From Peptococcus simiae (GTDB taxonomy: Bacteria > Bacillota > Peptococcia > Peptococcales > Peptococcaceae): 64,000 nucleotides of DNA. The stretch covers positions 88,180 through 152,179 of the forward strand of contig NZ_JBJUVG010000004.1 of assembly GCF_046097595.1 (NCBI RefSeq), read 5' to 3'. The position numbers and the translations under genes are program-made. Of the stretch, positions 41,593 through 49,912 are shown in pieces. The stretch's first letter is position 1, and each line of letters begins with the position of its first letter. The notes beneath the pieces are model-generated. The model searched no databases and had not been told where the DNA came from. It was given only the letters and a program-made list of their open reading frames with translations.

Positions 41593-43440
41593 ATGGGAAA
41601 AGTTATAGGCATTGACTTAGGGACCACCAACTCTTGCGTTGCAGTTATGGAAGGCGGCGAGGCCGTTGTTATCCCTAATACGGAAGGGAACCGGACGACC
41701 CCGTCTGTTGTTGGTTTAAATAATAGCGGGGAACGCCTGGTTGGCCAAGTGGCCAAGCGCCAAGCCATCACCAACCCTCACAACACCGTTGCTTCAATCA
41801 AGCGGCACATGGGGACCGACTACAAGGCCCACATGGGAGACAAGGAATACACCCCTCAGGAAATCTCCGCTATGATCCTGCAAAAGCTGAAAAGCGATGC
41901 AGAAGCCTACCTTGGCGAACCGGTCAGCCAGGCCGTTATTACCGTCCCGGCTTACTTCTCTGACAGCCAGCGGCAAGCCACCAAAGACGCCGGTAAGATT
42001 GCCGGCCTGGAAGTCCTGCGGATCATCAACGAACCGACTGCAGCGGCCTTGGCTTATGGTGTCGATAAAGAGTCTGAAGACCAAAAAATCCTGGTCTTTG
42101 ACTTAGGCGGTGGGACTTTCGACGTCTCCTTAATGGAAATTGGCGATGGGATTTTTGAAGTTTTAGCAACCAGCGGGAACAACCGCCTCGGTGGCGATGA
42201 CTTCGACAAGAAGATCATTGACTGGGCTGTGGATAACTTCAAAAAAGATACAGGCATTGACCTTTCTGCAGATAAGACTGCCATGCAACGGTTAAAAGAA
42301 GCCGCTGAAAAGGCCAAAATGGAACTTTCCACTGTGACCACCTCTAACCTGAACCTGCCCTTTATCTCCATGGACAGCAATGGCCAGCCCCAGCACATGG
42401 ACCTGACCCTGAGCCGGGCCAAATTTGACGAGCTCACCGCGGACTTGGTGGAAAAAACCATGGTCCCCTCCCGTCAAGCCATGAGCGATGCCGGCCTGTC
42501 CGCCAGCGATATCGATAAGGTCATCCTGGTCGGTGGGTCCACCCGGATGCCCTCCATCCAGGAAGCCATTAAGAAATTAACCAATAAAGACCCCTTTAAG
42601 GGTATTAACCCGGACGAAAGCGTTGCCATCGGTGCAGCCATCCAGGGCGGTGTCCTAGTTGGCGAAGTCAAAGACGTGGTCTTACTAGACGTCACCCCCC
42701 TGTCCCTGGGGATTGAAACCCTGGGCGGCGTCATGACCAAGATTGTCGAACGGAATACCACCATCCCGGTATCCCGCAGCCAGGTCTTCACCACCGCTGC
42801 CGATAACCAAACCTCTACGGATATTCACGTCCTCCAGGGGGAACGGGAAATGGCTGCCAATAACAAGACCCTGGGCCGGTTCAGCCTGATGGATATCCCC
42901 CCGGCACCGAGAGGGATTCCGCAAATTGAAGTTACCTTTGACATTGACGCCAACGGGATTGTCAATGTATCTGCTAAAGACAAGGGTACCGGCAAGAGCC
43001 AGCGGATCACCATCCAATCCAATAGCGGCCTGTCTGATGAAGACATCGACCGGATGGTCAAAGACGCTGAGGAAAATGCCGAAGCCGATAAGAAAATGAA
43101 GGAAGCCGTTGATGCCCGGAATAACGCCGACAGCCTCCTCTTCCAAACCGACAAGGCCTTAAAAGATGCCGGTGACACCGTTGAAGCTGCCGACAAGGAA
43201 GCCATTGAAGCCGCACAAAAAGACCTGCGGACGGCCCTTGAAGGCGATGACACCGAAGATATCAAGGCTAAAACCGAAGCCCTAACCCAGGCCCTCTACA
43301 AGATGACCGAAAAAATGTATGTCAATGCACAAGCACAAGCCGACGCTCAGGCTGAAGCCCAAGGGGACAATGCTGGTGCAACCGGTGAAGATGGCACCTT
43401 TGACGCCGACTACACCGAAGTGAATGAAGACGATAAATAA
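41593..43440 (+). CDS. dnaK: Chaperone DnaK (Hsp70)
   Basis: The 615-residue protein has the ATPase domain starting MGKVIGIDLGTTNSCVAV, DLGGGTFDVSLMEI, the interdomain linker DVVLLDVTPLSLGIE and a disordered Q/A/D-rich C-terminal tail ending NEDDK. Together with GrpE and DnaJ it refolds proteins. AGGAGG precedes the ATG. CIRCE controls it via the operon promoter. Confidence 0.98.
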   Translation: MGKVIGIDLGTTNSCVAVMEGGEAVVIPNTEGNRTTPSVVGLNNSGERLVGQVAKRQAITNPHNTVASIKRHMGTDYKAHMGDKEYTPQEISAMILQKLKSDAEAYLGEPVSQAVITVPAYFSDSQRQATKDAGKIAGLEVLRIINEPTAAALAYGVDKESEDQKILVFDLGGGTFDVSLMEIGDGIFEVLATSGNNRLGGDDFDKKIIDWAVDNFKKDTGIDLSADKTAMQRLKEAAEKAKMELSTVTTSNLNLPFISMDSNGQPQHMDLTLSRAKFDELTADLVEKTMVPSRQAMSDAGLSASDIDKVILVGGSTRMPSIQEAIKKLTNKDPFKGINPDESVAIGAAIQGGVLVGEVKDVVLLDVTPLSLGIETLGGVMTKIVERNTTIPVSRSQVFTTAADNQTSTDIHVLQGEREMAANNKTLGRFSLMDIPPAPRGIPQIEVTFDIDANGIVNVSAKDKGTGKSQRITIQSNSGLSDEDIDRMVKDAEENAEADKKMKEAVDARNNADSLLFQTDKALKDAGDTVEAADKEAIEAAQKDLRTALEGDDTEDIKAKTEALTQALYKMTEKMYVNAQAQADAQAEAQGDNAGATGEDGTFDADYTEVNEDDK

Positions 43441-44693
43441 TGGCCGATAAGCGCGATTATTATGAGGTGCTCGGGGTTGATAAAGACGCCACAGACCAGG
43501 ATATAAAAAAGGCCTTCCGGAAAAAGGCGCGGAAGTATCACCCCGATGTGAACCCGGATGACAAAGAGGCGGAAAAGCGCTTTAAAGAAGTAAACGACGC
43601 CTATGAGACCCTCTCAGACCCGCAAAAACGCCAACAGTATGACCAATTTGGTCCGGATGGCCCCCAATTTGGGGGCTTTGGCGGCGGGGCAGGTGCAGGT
43701 GGCGCCGGCTTCGGTGGCGACTTTAGTGATATCGGCGATATCTTTAACATGTTCTTTGGCGGGGCAGCTGGAGGAGGCGGCCGGCCACACGGTCCCCGTC
43801 GGGGCAATGACTTACGGGCCGACCTGCTGATTGATTTTGAAACAGCTGTCTTTGGCGGTAAGGAAACCATTACCGTTACCCGGCGGAAGGTTTGTGACAC
43901 CTGCCATGGAACCGGGGCCAAGGCCGGGACCAGTCCCCATACCTGTTCCCGCTGTGGCGGGACCGGTCGGGTCATCAGTGCCCAGCAGACCCCCTTTGGT
44001 CGGATTCAGACCCAAAGCACCTGTCCCGAATGTGGCGGCAGTGGTGAAATCATTGATGAACCCTGCACCGCCTGTGGCGGCCAGGGCCTGAAGCGGGAAA
44101 CGGTCACCCTGGATGTGACCATCCCTGCCGGGGTAGACAATGGCAACCGGCTGCGGATGCAGGGCGAAGGGGAGGGCGGCGAACAAGGCGGCCCCTCCGG
44201 CGACCTGTTCATCTACATCCGCGTCAAGCCCCACCCGATCTTCGAACGGGTCGACAACGATATCCACATGGAGCAGCCCATCAACGTGGCCCAGGCAGCC
44301 CTGGGGGATGAAATCGAAGTCCCCACCCTGGAAGGCCGCCTGAAATTTAAAATTCCGGCCGGTGTGCAGAGCGGCACCCGGTTCCGCCTTAAAGGCAAGG
44401 GCATCAAGGGGATGCGGAGCTTCGGGCGTGGCGACCAGTATGTGACGGTTGTCGTTGAAACGCCCAAAGGACTCAGCGATGAACAAAGAGACCTTTTTGC
44501 CAACCTATACGAAACCCTGGACCGTAAAGAGCTTTATACGGACAGTAAGGGCCGGGCGCGTACTGCCAAGAACAGCCCCGGCAGCGATAAGGCTGACAAG
44601 GAAGAAGAAAAGGGTTGGTTTGGTAAATTTAAGGATACAGTCAACGACATCTTCCAAGATGACGATGAAGATGACGCGTCCGATAAAAAATAA
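43440..44693 (+). CDS. dnaJ: Chaperone DnaJ (Hsp40)
   Basis: DnaJ stimulates DnaK ATPase and delivers substrates. The 417-residue type I protein has the J domain with HPD (YHPDVNPDD), a Gly-rich region (about 75-115), four zinc repeats (CDTCHGTG, CSRCGGTG, CPECGGSG, CTACGGQG) and the C-terminal substrate domain. A highly acidic C-terminal tail is longer than usual. Its ATG overlaps the dnaK stop (TAATG). Confidence 0.97.
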   Translation: MADKRDYYEVLGVDKDATDQDIKKAFRKKARKYHPDVNPDDKEAEKRFKEVNDAYETLSDPQKRQQYDQFGPDGPQFGGFGGGAGAGGAGFGGDFSDIGDIFNMFFGGAAGGGGRPHGPRRGNDLRADLLIDFETAVFGGKETITVTRRKVCDTCHGTGAKAGTSPHTCSRCGGTGRVISAQQTPFGRIQTQSTCPECGGSGEIIDEPCTACGGQGLKRETVTLDVTIPAGVDNGNRLRMQGEGEGGEQGGPSGDLFIYIRVKPHPIFERVDNDIHMEQPINVAQAALGDEIEVPTLEGRLKFKIPAGVQSGTRFRLKGKGIKGMRSFGRGDQYVTVVVETPKGLSDEQRDLFANLYETLDRKELYTDSKGRARTAKNSPGSDKADKEEEKGWFGKFKDTVNDIFQDDDEDDASDKK

Positions 44694-44696
44694 GCG

Positions 44697-44736
44697 AAAA
44701 GCCTTTCATTGACAGTCTGTCAGTGAAAGGCTTTTT
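44697..44736 (+). terminator. Terminator of the heat-shock operon
   Basis: AAAAGCCTTTCATTGACAG pairs with CTGTCAGTGAAAGGCTTTT with one wobble, followed by T. Confidence 0.92.
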
Positions 44737-44772
44737 CTTTAGCTGGAATCATCCCCGCAAGCGGATATTAAA

Positions 44773-44781
44773 TGGTATAAT
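44773..44781 (+). promoter_or_regulatory. Extended -10 promoter of glpK
   Basis: TGGTATAAT (44773-44781) is an extended -10; no good -35 is seen. It lies 35 bases before glpK. Confidence 0.6.
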
Positions 44782-44815
44782 AGCCCAATAAGATACTAGA
44801 AATGGAGGCGGGCTT

Positions 44816-46300
44816 ATGGCTTATATTATCGCCTTGGACCAAGGCACGACCAGCTCCCGGGCTATTATTTTTGATCATGAACAGAACATCGTTGATATCC
44901 GGCAAAATGAAACCCGGCAATACTTCCCCCAGTCCGGCTGGGTGGAGCAGGACCCTCAGGACATCTGGGCCTCGACCTTTGGGGCCCTGCAGGAGACCTT
45001 GGCGGCTACCGGCATCAGTCCGGAAACCATTGACGCCCTGGCCATCACCAACCAGCGGGAAACGACCATTGTTTGGGACAAGGCCAGCGGCAAGCCGGTC
45101 TATAATGCCATTGTCTGGCAGTGCCGGCGGACAGCCGACCGCTGCCAAGACCTGGTGGACAAGGGCTACAAGGAGCAGATTGCAGAAAAAACCGGCCTGG
45201 TCATTGACCCCTATTTTTCAGCGACCAAGCTGGCCTGGATTTTAGATGAGGTGGACCCGGACCGGACCCGGGCCAAGGCCGGTGACCTGCTCTTTGGCAC
45301 GGTCGATACCTGGCTCCTATGGAAGCTGACCGATGGCCAGGTCCATGCCACCGACTATACCAATGCCAGCCGGACCATGCTTTTCAATATTCACAGCCTC
45401 ACGTGGGACCAGGACATCCTGGACCTGCTCGATATTCCCCAGGCCATGCTTCCGGAAGTCCACCCCTCGTCCTACCCCTTTGGCCAGGCCCACCTGGGCC
45501 GGAATGTTATGGTACCGGTGGCGGGGATGGCCGGTGACCAGCAGGCAGCTCTCTTCGGCCAGACCTGCTTTAGCCCCGGTGAGGCAAAAAACACCTATGG
45601 CACCGGCTGCTTTTTACTGATGAACATCGGTCATGAACCGATTATCAGCCGGCACGGCCTGGTCACGACCATTGCGGCCGGGACCAGCGACCAGCCAACC
45701 TATGCCCTGGAAGGGTCCATTTTTGTCGGCGGGGCAGTGATCCAGTGGCTGCGGGACATCTTGCATATTCTGGATGAAGCCGCGGACAGTGACTTTTTTG
45801 CGACCAAGCTGGAAGACAATGAAGGGGTCTACCTGGTACCGGCCTTTGTGGGTCTGGGGGCCCCTTATTGGGACTCCTATGCCCGGGGGTCCATGTTCGG
45901 CTTAACCCGGGGCACGGGCCGGGCCCATATTGTCCGGGCGGCCCTGGAGGCCATCGCCTACCAGACCCATGATGTCCTAGAGGCCATGGTGGCAGAGAGC
46001 CCGGTTGAAATCAAGACCCTGCAAGTGGACGGTGGAGCCGCCGAGAATGATTTCCTCATGCAGTTTCAGGCAGACATCCTCAATGTGCCGGTGGTCCGCC
46101 CGCAAATTCTTGAGACCACCGCCCTGGGGGCCGCCATGCTGGCCGGCCTGGCCGTCGGCGTTTGGCAGGACCTGGCAGAAGTGGCTCGGCACCGGCAGGT
46201 GGACCAAACCTTTAAGCCGGCCATGGACGGGAATAAAAGGCAAAAGAATATAGATGGCTGGAAAGAAGCCATCCGTCGGACCTTGACTAACCAAGCATAA
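44816..46300 (+). CDS. glpK: Glycerol kinase
   Basis: GlpK phosphorylates glycerol to glycerol 3-phosphate. The 494-residue FGGY kinase has the phosphate loop DQGTTSSRAIIFD, WVEQDPQDIW, NQRETTIVWDKASGKP and the second-half motif GTGCFLLMNIG. AGGAGG-like AATGGAGG precedes ATG. No glpF or glpD is adjacent in the window, and no CcpA-like site was confidently seen. Confidence 0.96.
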   Translation: MAYIIALDQGTTSSRAIIFDHEQNIVDIRQNETRQYFPQSGWVEQDPQDIWASTFGALQETLAATGISPETIDALAITNQRETTIVWDKASGKPVYNAIVWQCRRTADRCQDLVDKGYKEQIAEKTGLVIDPYFSATKLAWILDEVDPDRTRAKAGDLLFGTVDTWLLWKLTDGQVHATDYTNASRTMLFNIHSLTWDQDILDLLDIPQAMLPEVHPSSYPFGQAHLGRNVMVPVAGMAGDQQAALFGQTCFSPGEAKNTYGTGCFLLMNIGHEPIISRHGLVTTIAAGTSDQPTYALEGSIFVGGAVIQWLRDILHILDEAADSDFFATKLEDNEGVYLVPAFVGLGAPYWDSYARGSMFGLTRGTGRAHIVRAALEAIAYQTHDVLEAMVAESPVEIKTLQVDGGAAENDFLMQFQADILNVPVVRPQILETTALGAAMLAGLAVGVWQDLAEVARHRQVDQTFKPAMDGNKRQKNIDGWKEAIRRTLTNQA

Positions 46301-46304
46301 ACAT

Positions 46305-46343
46305 AAAAACAGGGATGCGTTCTACAGAACGCATCCCTGTTTT
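46305..46343. terminator. Bidirectional terminator between glpK and the - strand gene
   Basis: ACAGGGATGCGTTCT and AGAACGCATCCCTGT form a near-perfect long stem with A- and T-runs on both sides. Confidence 0.92.
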
Positions 46344-46348
46344 ATTGG

Positions 46349-46744
46349 CTAAATCATACCCCACTTGCGCGTATACTCTGCCTGCAGAAGATAGTCATCT
46401 TCTGTAAAGCCGTGCGCCTGCAAGGCAGCAATCGCATCTTTAAAGTCAAGGGTGACGGTTTCCATTTTAACGTAATCCCGGTGGGCGGTTATGGCCCAAT
46501 CATCATGCATGGCTAAGAGCACTTCCATCATTTGAGCGACCCTCTCCATCCGCTCAGCGGTGTAGGTCTTTAACTGACGTACATCCTCAGGGCTGGCCTT
46601 TTCCAAGCGGACAAAGGCTTGGCAGGGACTTTTCTCCCTCCGCCGCCATTCGCCGGCTTCGGTGAAAGTGAGATAAAATTGAGCATTTTGCACACAGGTC
46701 ACGTTTTTAGACCGGTCACGTTTGACGCGTCTTCCAAAAAACAT
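46349..46744 (-). CDS. Uncharacterised 131-residue protein downstream of the YeiH-like exporter
   Basis: I do not recognise this protein. It has 131 residues, no signal peptide or membrane segment, and Met/Trp/Tyr-rich helices (ERMERVAQMMEVLLAMHDDW, near the middle). The N-terminus FFGRRVKRDRSKNVTC is basic. It lies 32 bases downstream of the exporter gene on the same strand and ends in a terminator, so the two look like an operon. A GGAGGAACC lies upstream of ATG. It may be a cytosolic partner or regulator of the exporter, but this is only inferred from position. Confidence 0.65.
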   Translation of the reverse strand: MFFGRRVKRDRSKNVTCVQNAQFYLTFTEAGEWRRREKSPCQAFVRLEKASPEDVRQLKTYTAERMERVAQMMEVLLAMHDDWAITAHRDYVKMETVTLDFKDAIAALQAHGFTEDDYLLQAEYTRKWGMI

Positions 46745-46776
46745 GGTTCCTCCCCCAGTGGGTTGCTAAAGCCAAA

Positions 46777-48123
46777 TTAACCGGCAAATACCTGGGTGAT
46801 ATTGGTCCAGTAGTGGCCCAGCAGGATAACGCTGAACAGGAAGCCCAGGAGAACGTTAACAGCTACACCGATGCTGAAAGCGCCAACCGGCTTCATGCCG
46901 ACAGCAGCCAGTTCTTTGAACCGGGTGGTTAAACCAATGCAGAGGAAGCAGAAGACAAAGGCCCAGGTCCGTAAGCTTTTGATGGGCCCGATGATAGCAG
47001 CGTTAATGGCTTCGTTCACTTCAGGGGTGATGCCAACCGTTACAGCGGTCATGATGAAGGAAGCGATAAAGAAACCGAGAACGAATTTCGGGAACCGTTC
47101 CCAAATAACGCCAGCGTTCGGTTTAGCCCCATCTGCGTGGGTTTCCCATTTGGTAACAGAAATGATGGCCAGGATGAAGGCCCAAATACCAACGAACATG
47201 TCACGGCCAACAACCTTCATTAAGGTGAAGGAAGTAATACCGGCATCACCGAACTGAGCAGCAGCAGCAATCCCGGCTGCGTCAGCGAATTCGGAAGTCC
47301 CAATCCAAGCACCGGCTTCCCCTTGGGTAAGGCCGAGCAGGTGGGAAAGGGCCGGCAGTAAGAAGACCATGATTGTTGCCCAAACGACAACCATGGAGAT
47401 GGATACGGATACGTGGTTTTTCTCTGCGTTAACAGAGCTACCGATAGCAATAGATGCAGATACACCGCAGATAGAACCACCGGCACCCAGGGTAGCGGCA
47501 AAGCGTTTGTCTAAGCCGAAGATCCGGGTCCCAACAAAGTAAATGGTCAGGAAGGTGGAGACAGCGATGAAGGTCGCTTGTAAGAAAGCAACCGGGCCGC
47601 TCCGTAAGATCAGGGTGAAGGGCAGGGTAGCCCCCATGAGAACAATCCCGATTTTAACGTAGAATTCCGTCCGTAAGGCCGCATCGAACCATTCGGGAAT
47701 TTTCCCGAAGTTACCGATGAGCATCCCGATGATTAAGGCTAAAACCGGCGCTTCTAAGTTTAAGGCCTTAGCCGGATTCCAGGAGCCCAGGATTTGAACG
47801 ATAATTGCCATGACATATAAAAGGGTGAACCCTTTCATAAATTGGGGAATGGAGTGCCCCATAATTTTAATGGCAATGGAAAAAACGATAGATAAGACAA
47901 TGTAGAGTAAAATGAGTTTTGGCAGTAGGCCGATGAATTGTCCCGGTACGACTGAGAAGTTATCAAAAGACTCAAAGCCAACACCCAGGGGTGCAATACT
48001 TCCGCCGAGTTTGTAGAAGAGGAGGGCGATTAAAATCGTCCCTAAACCAATCCACACTGCCCAGTAGTCTTCTTTAAGCCATAAGTTTGAGAACTTACTG
48101 GTTTTACGTGTTTGTGCTTGCAC
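46777..48123 (-). CDS. Putative sulfate/sulfite exporter, YeiH/UPF0324 family
   Basis: The 448-residue protein has about 10-12 membrane segments and the UPF0324 features: APVLALIIGMLIGN, KIGIVLMGATLPF, TLGAGGSICGVSASIAIG and a C-terminal IGLTTRFKELAAVGMKP region. Members are called putative sulfate exporters by homology to YeiH, whose expression responds to sulfur-metabolism regulators; transport is not well proven. The start is GTG 48123 with GGAGG 7 bases upstream on the - strand; the ATG at 48156 lies within its leader. Together with the taurine cluster, an export role for sulfite or sulfate is plausible. Confidence 0.85.
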   Translation of the reverse strand: MQAQTRKTSKFSNLWLKEDYWAVWIGLGTILIALLFYKLGGSIAPLGVGFESFDNFSVVPGQFIGLLPKLILLYIVLSIVFSIAIKIMGHSIPQFMKGFTLLYVMAIIVQILGSWNPAKALNLEAPVLALIIGMLIGNFGKIPEWFDAALRTEFYVKIGIVLMGATLPFTLILRSGPVAFLQATFIAVSTFLTIYFVGTRIFGLDKRFAATLGAGGSICGVSASIAIGSSVNAEKNHVSVSISMVVVWATIMVFLLPALSHLLGLTQGEAGAWIGTSEFADAAGIAAAAQFGDAGITSFTLMKVVGRDMFVGIWAFILAIISVTKWETHADGAKPNAGVIWERFPKFVLGFFIASFIMTAVTVGITPEVNEAINAAIIGPIKSLRTWAFVFCFLCIGLTTRFKELAAVGMKPVGAFSIGVAVNVLLGFLFSVILLGHYWTNITQVFAG

Positions 48124-48526
48124 GTGAATGCCTCCTTTTTTTGTGTTGTGTGTCATGCAGTCAGCCGAACATGGTCACCTCCCGGGGCTTGACTGTCAGC
48201 AGGAATAAGTATGTAAATAATTTCACTTAATAGTATGGACCCATTTTCATTTATAAGCAAGCTATAAATAATAAGAATAGGCACACAAATTATAAATAAG
48301 GCTCAAAAGCATATAATTAAAAAAAAGAGAATGTATAAATGCAGCTAATAAATAACATAATATATTCAGTATAAAGATGGTCATCTTTCAATAAACATCT
48401 GTAAGCCTGGGATGGGCAACCGCCGGCGATTGGCCAGGCTGGGCGTGGGTAACCGGATATCATCCCGGTGGTCTCATGTCTTTATTTCTTCATATTTCAG
48501 GAGGTTTATCTTTTTAGATCTATCCC
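48124..48526. other. Long intergenic region before the - strand exporter and the infC promoter
   Basis: No gene is seen. It is mostly AT-rich, with one compact GC-rich structured island (described separately at 48373-48468). On the - strand this is the exporter's leader; on the + strand it precedes the infC promoter at 48527, so the island would be transcribed with the exporter if its promoter is upstream (right) of it. Confidence 0.6.
48373..48468. other. GC-rich structured element with alternative pairings
   Basis: AAAGATG (48373-48379) and CATCTTT (48382-48388) form an inverted repeat. Next, GCCTGG (48405-48410) pairs with CCAGGC (48434-48439), while the overlapping CTGGGATG (48407-48414) pairs with CATCCCGG (48461-48468). 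These two stems cannot coexist, which is a switch-like arrangement. I could not match it to a known riboswitch. Orientation is uncertain; the - strand exporter leader is favoured. Confidence 0.5.
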
Positions 48527-48556
48527 TTGACAGGCCCAGGTCCAATCTTGTATAAT
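48527..48556 (+). promoter_or_regulatory. Promoter of infC-rpmI-rplT
   Basis: TTGACA at 48527-48532 and TATAAT at 48551-48556, 18-base spacer. Confidence 0.85.
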
Positions 48557-48564
48557 AGTTTCGT

Positions 48565-48701
48565 TGCGAAAGTAGAAAGTCTTTTCTCACCTGCCGCCTA
48601 ACGGTGTCCGGTTGCATCATACCAGCTATATGGAGATGTCCCATCTATAATATAGCGGTTGATAGTGATGTAATATCGGCGGGTGAATCCCGTCTTTTTT
48701 T
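48565..48701 (+). promoter_or_regulatory. L20-type autoregulatory leader of infC
   Basis: A 135-base leader with several pairing segments ends in a terminator just before infC. In low-GC Firmicutes, excess L20 binds a leader of this size and position to attenuate infC-rpmI-rplT. The class assignment relies on gene order and layout more than on matching bases. Confidence 0.7.
48678..48701 (+). terminator. Attenuator hairpin in the infC leader
   Basis: GGCGGG (48678-48683) pairs with CCCGTC (48689-48694), one wobble, then seven T. Confidence 0.85.
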
Positions 48702-48734
48702 ATGCTATTTATTATTCGCTATTCGGAGGTGTGG

Positions 48735-49271
48735 ATCATAAGTAAAGAACTTCGTGTAAATGAAGCCGTTCGCTGTCGTGAAATCCGCTTGATCGGTAGT
48801 CAAGGGGAACAGCTGGGGGTTATGCATCCCAGAGACGCCATGAAGGTCGCCGAAGAACAGGGTTTGGACTTGGTGGAAGTATCCCCCAACAGTAAACCCC
48901 CTGTCTGCAAGATCATGGACTACGGCAAGTATAAGTATGAGCAACGCAAAAAAGAACGCGAAGCGAGAAAAAATCAAAAAACCATTGAAGTTAAAGAAGT
49001 TAAGTTACGGCCCGGTATTGAAGACCATGACTTTAACACCAAGGTCCGTCATGCTGCCCGTTTCCTTGGAGAGGGCAATAAGGTGAAAATCACCATTATG
49101 TTCCGGGGTCGTGAAATTACCCACCCGGAACTCGGCCGCGAGCTTTGTGAGCGGGTGGCCGAAGACGTTCAAGATATTGCTAAGGTCGAAAAAGCCCCTA
49201 AAGTAGAAGGGCGTAATATGACAATGATGTTGGTACCCCATGACAGTGGTGCCGACAAAAAGAAGAAGTGA
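48735..49271 (+). CDS. infC: Translation initiation factor IF-3, noncanonical ATC start
   Basis: IF-3 discriminates initiation codons and prevents subunit joining. The 178-residue protein has ISKELRVNEAVR at the N-terminus, GEQLGV, VSPNSKPPVCKIMDYGKYKYEQ, and the C-terminal domain EVKLRPGIEDHDF. GGAGGTG at 48725-48731 places initiation at ATC 48735 (giving M-ISK) or ATA 48738. A longer frame to ATG 48702 starts in the terminator and is implausible. IF-3 genes use rare AUU/AUC/AUA starts so that IF-3 represses its own translation. Confidence 0.95.
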   Translation: MISKELRVNEAVRCREIRLIGSQGEQLGVMHPRDAMKVAEEQGLDLVEVSPNSKPPVCKIMDYGKYKYEQRKKEREARKNQKTIEVKEVKLRPGIEDHDFNTKVRHAARFLGEGNKVKITIMFRGREITHPELGRELCERVAEDVQDIAKVEKAPKVEGRNMTMMLVPHDSGADKKKK

Positions 49272-49284
49272 GAGGAGAACCACT

Positions 49285-49473
49285 ATGCCTAAAATGAAAA
49301 CGCATCGCGGTGCAGCCAAACGTTTTAAACGGACCGGCACCGGTAAAATTAAACGGAACCACGCTTACACCAGCCATATCCTGGAGAAAAAATCTCCGAA
49401 ACGTAAGCGCAACTTGCGTAAAAGCGCCATCATGTTTAAGGGTGACGCCAAACGTATTGATCAACTCATCTAA
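49285..49473 (+). CDS. rpmI: 50S ribosomal protein L35
   Basis: The 62-residue basic protein begins MPKMKTHRGAAKRFKRTGTG and has HILEKKSPKRKRNLRK, typical of L35. AGAGGAG precedes ATG. It lies between infC and rplT. Confidence 0.97.
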   Translation: MPKMKTHRGAAKRFKRTGTGKIKRNHAYTSHILEKKSPKRKRNLRKSAIMFKGDAKRIDQLI

Positions 49474-49489
49474 TTTATAGGAGGTCCAG

Positions 49490-49843
49490 ATGGCTAGAAT
49501 TAAACGTGGCGTTAATGCCCGCAAAAAACATAGAAAAATTTTAAAACAGGCAAAGGGTTATTACGGCAGCCGGTCTCGGGTATTCCGGGTAGCCAACCAG
49601 GCTGTCATGAAGAGCGGTCAATATGCTTATGAACACCGCCGCCTGCGTAAACGTGACTTCCGTAAATTATGGATTGCACGTATTAATGCCGCTGCTCGTT
49701 TAAATGATATGAGCTACAGCACCTTGATTCACGGCTTGAAAGAAGCAGGTGTTGACATTAACCGTAAAATGCTTGCCGAATTAGCTGTCAATGATGAAAA
49801 GGCTTTTGCTAACATCTGCAGCCTGGCTAAAAGCAGCTTATAA
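49490..49843 (+). CDS. rplT: 50S ribosomal protein L20
   Basis: The 117-residue protein starts MARIKRGVNARKKHRKILKQ and matches L20 throughout, including YGSRSRVFRVANQAVMKS. L20 binds 23S rRNA early in assembly and is the likely ligand of the infC leader, so it may feed back on this operon. AGGAGG precedes ATG. Confidence 0.98.
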   Translation: MARIKRGVNARKKHRKILKQAKGYYGSRSRVFRVANQAVMKSGQYAYEHRRLRKRDFRKLWIARINAAARLNDMSYSTLIHGLKEAGVDINRKMLAELAVNDEKAFANICSLAKSSL

Positions 49844-49848
49844 GATTG

Positions 49849-49876
49849 AAGGCCTTCGTCATGGAGGCCTTTTTTT
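49849..49876 (+). terminator. Terminator after rplT
   Basis: AAGGCCT (49849-49855) pairs with AGGCCTT, followed by T. Confidence 0.85.
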
Positions 49877-49912
49877 GCATATATTGATGGATGGCCCAGA
49901 AGGGAAGGTAAT

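Noticed and set aside
48373..48468. Assignment of the element to a known riboswitch (c-di-GMP, Moco, fluoride, SAM)
   Set aside because: No sufficient match of the conserved core bases; left as unassigned.
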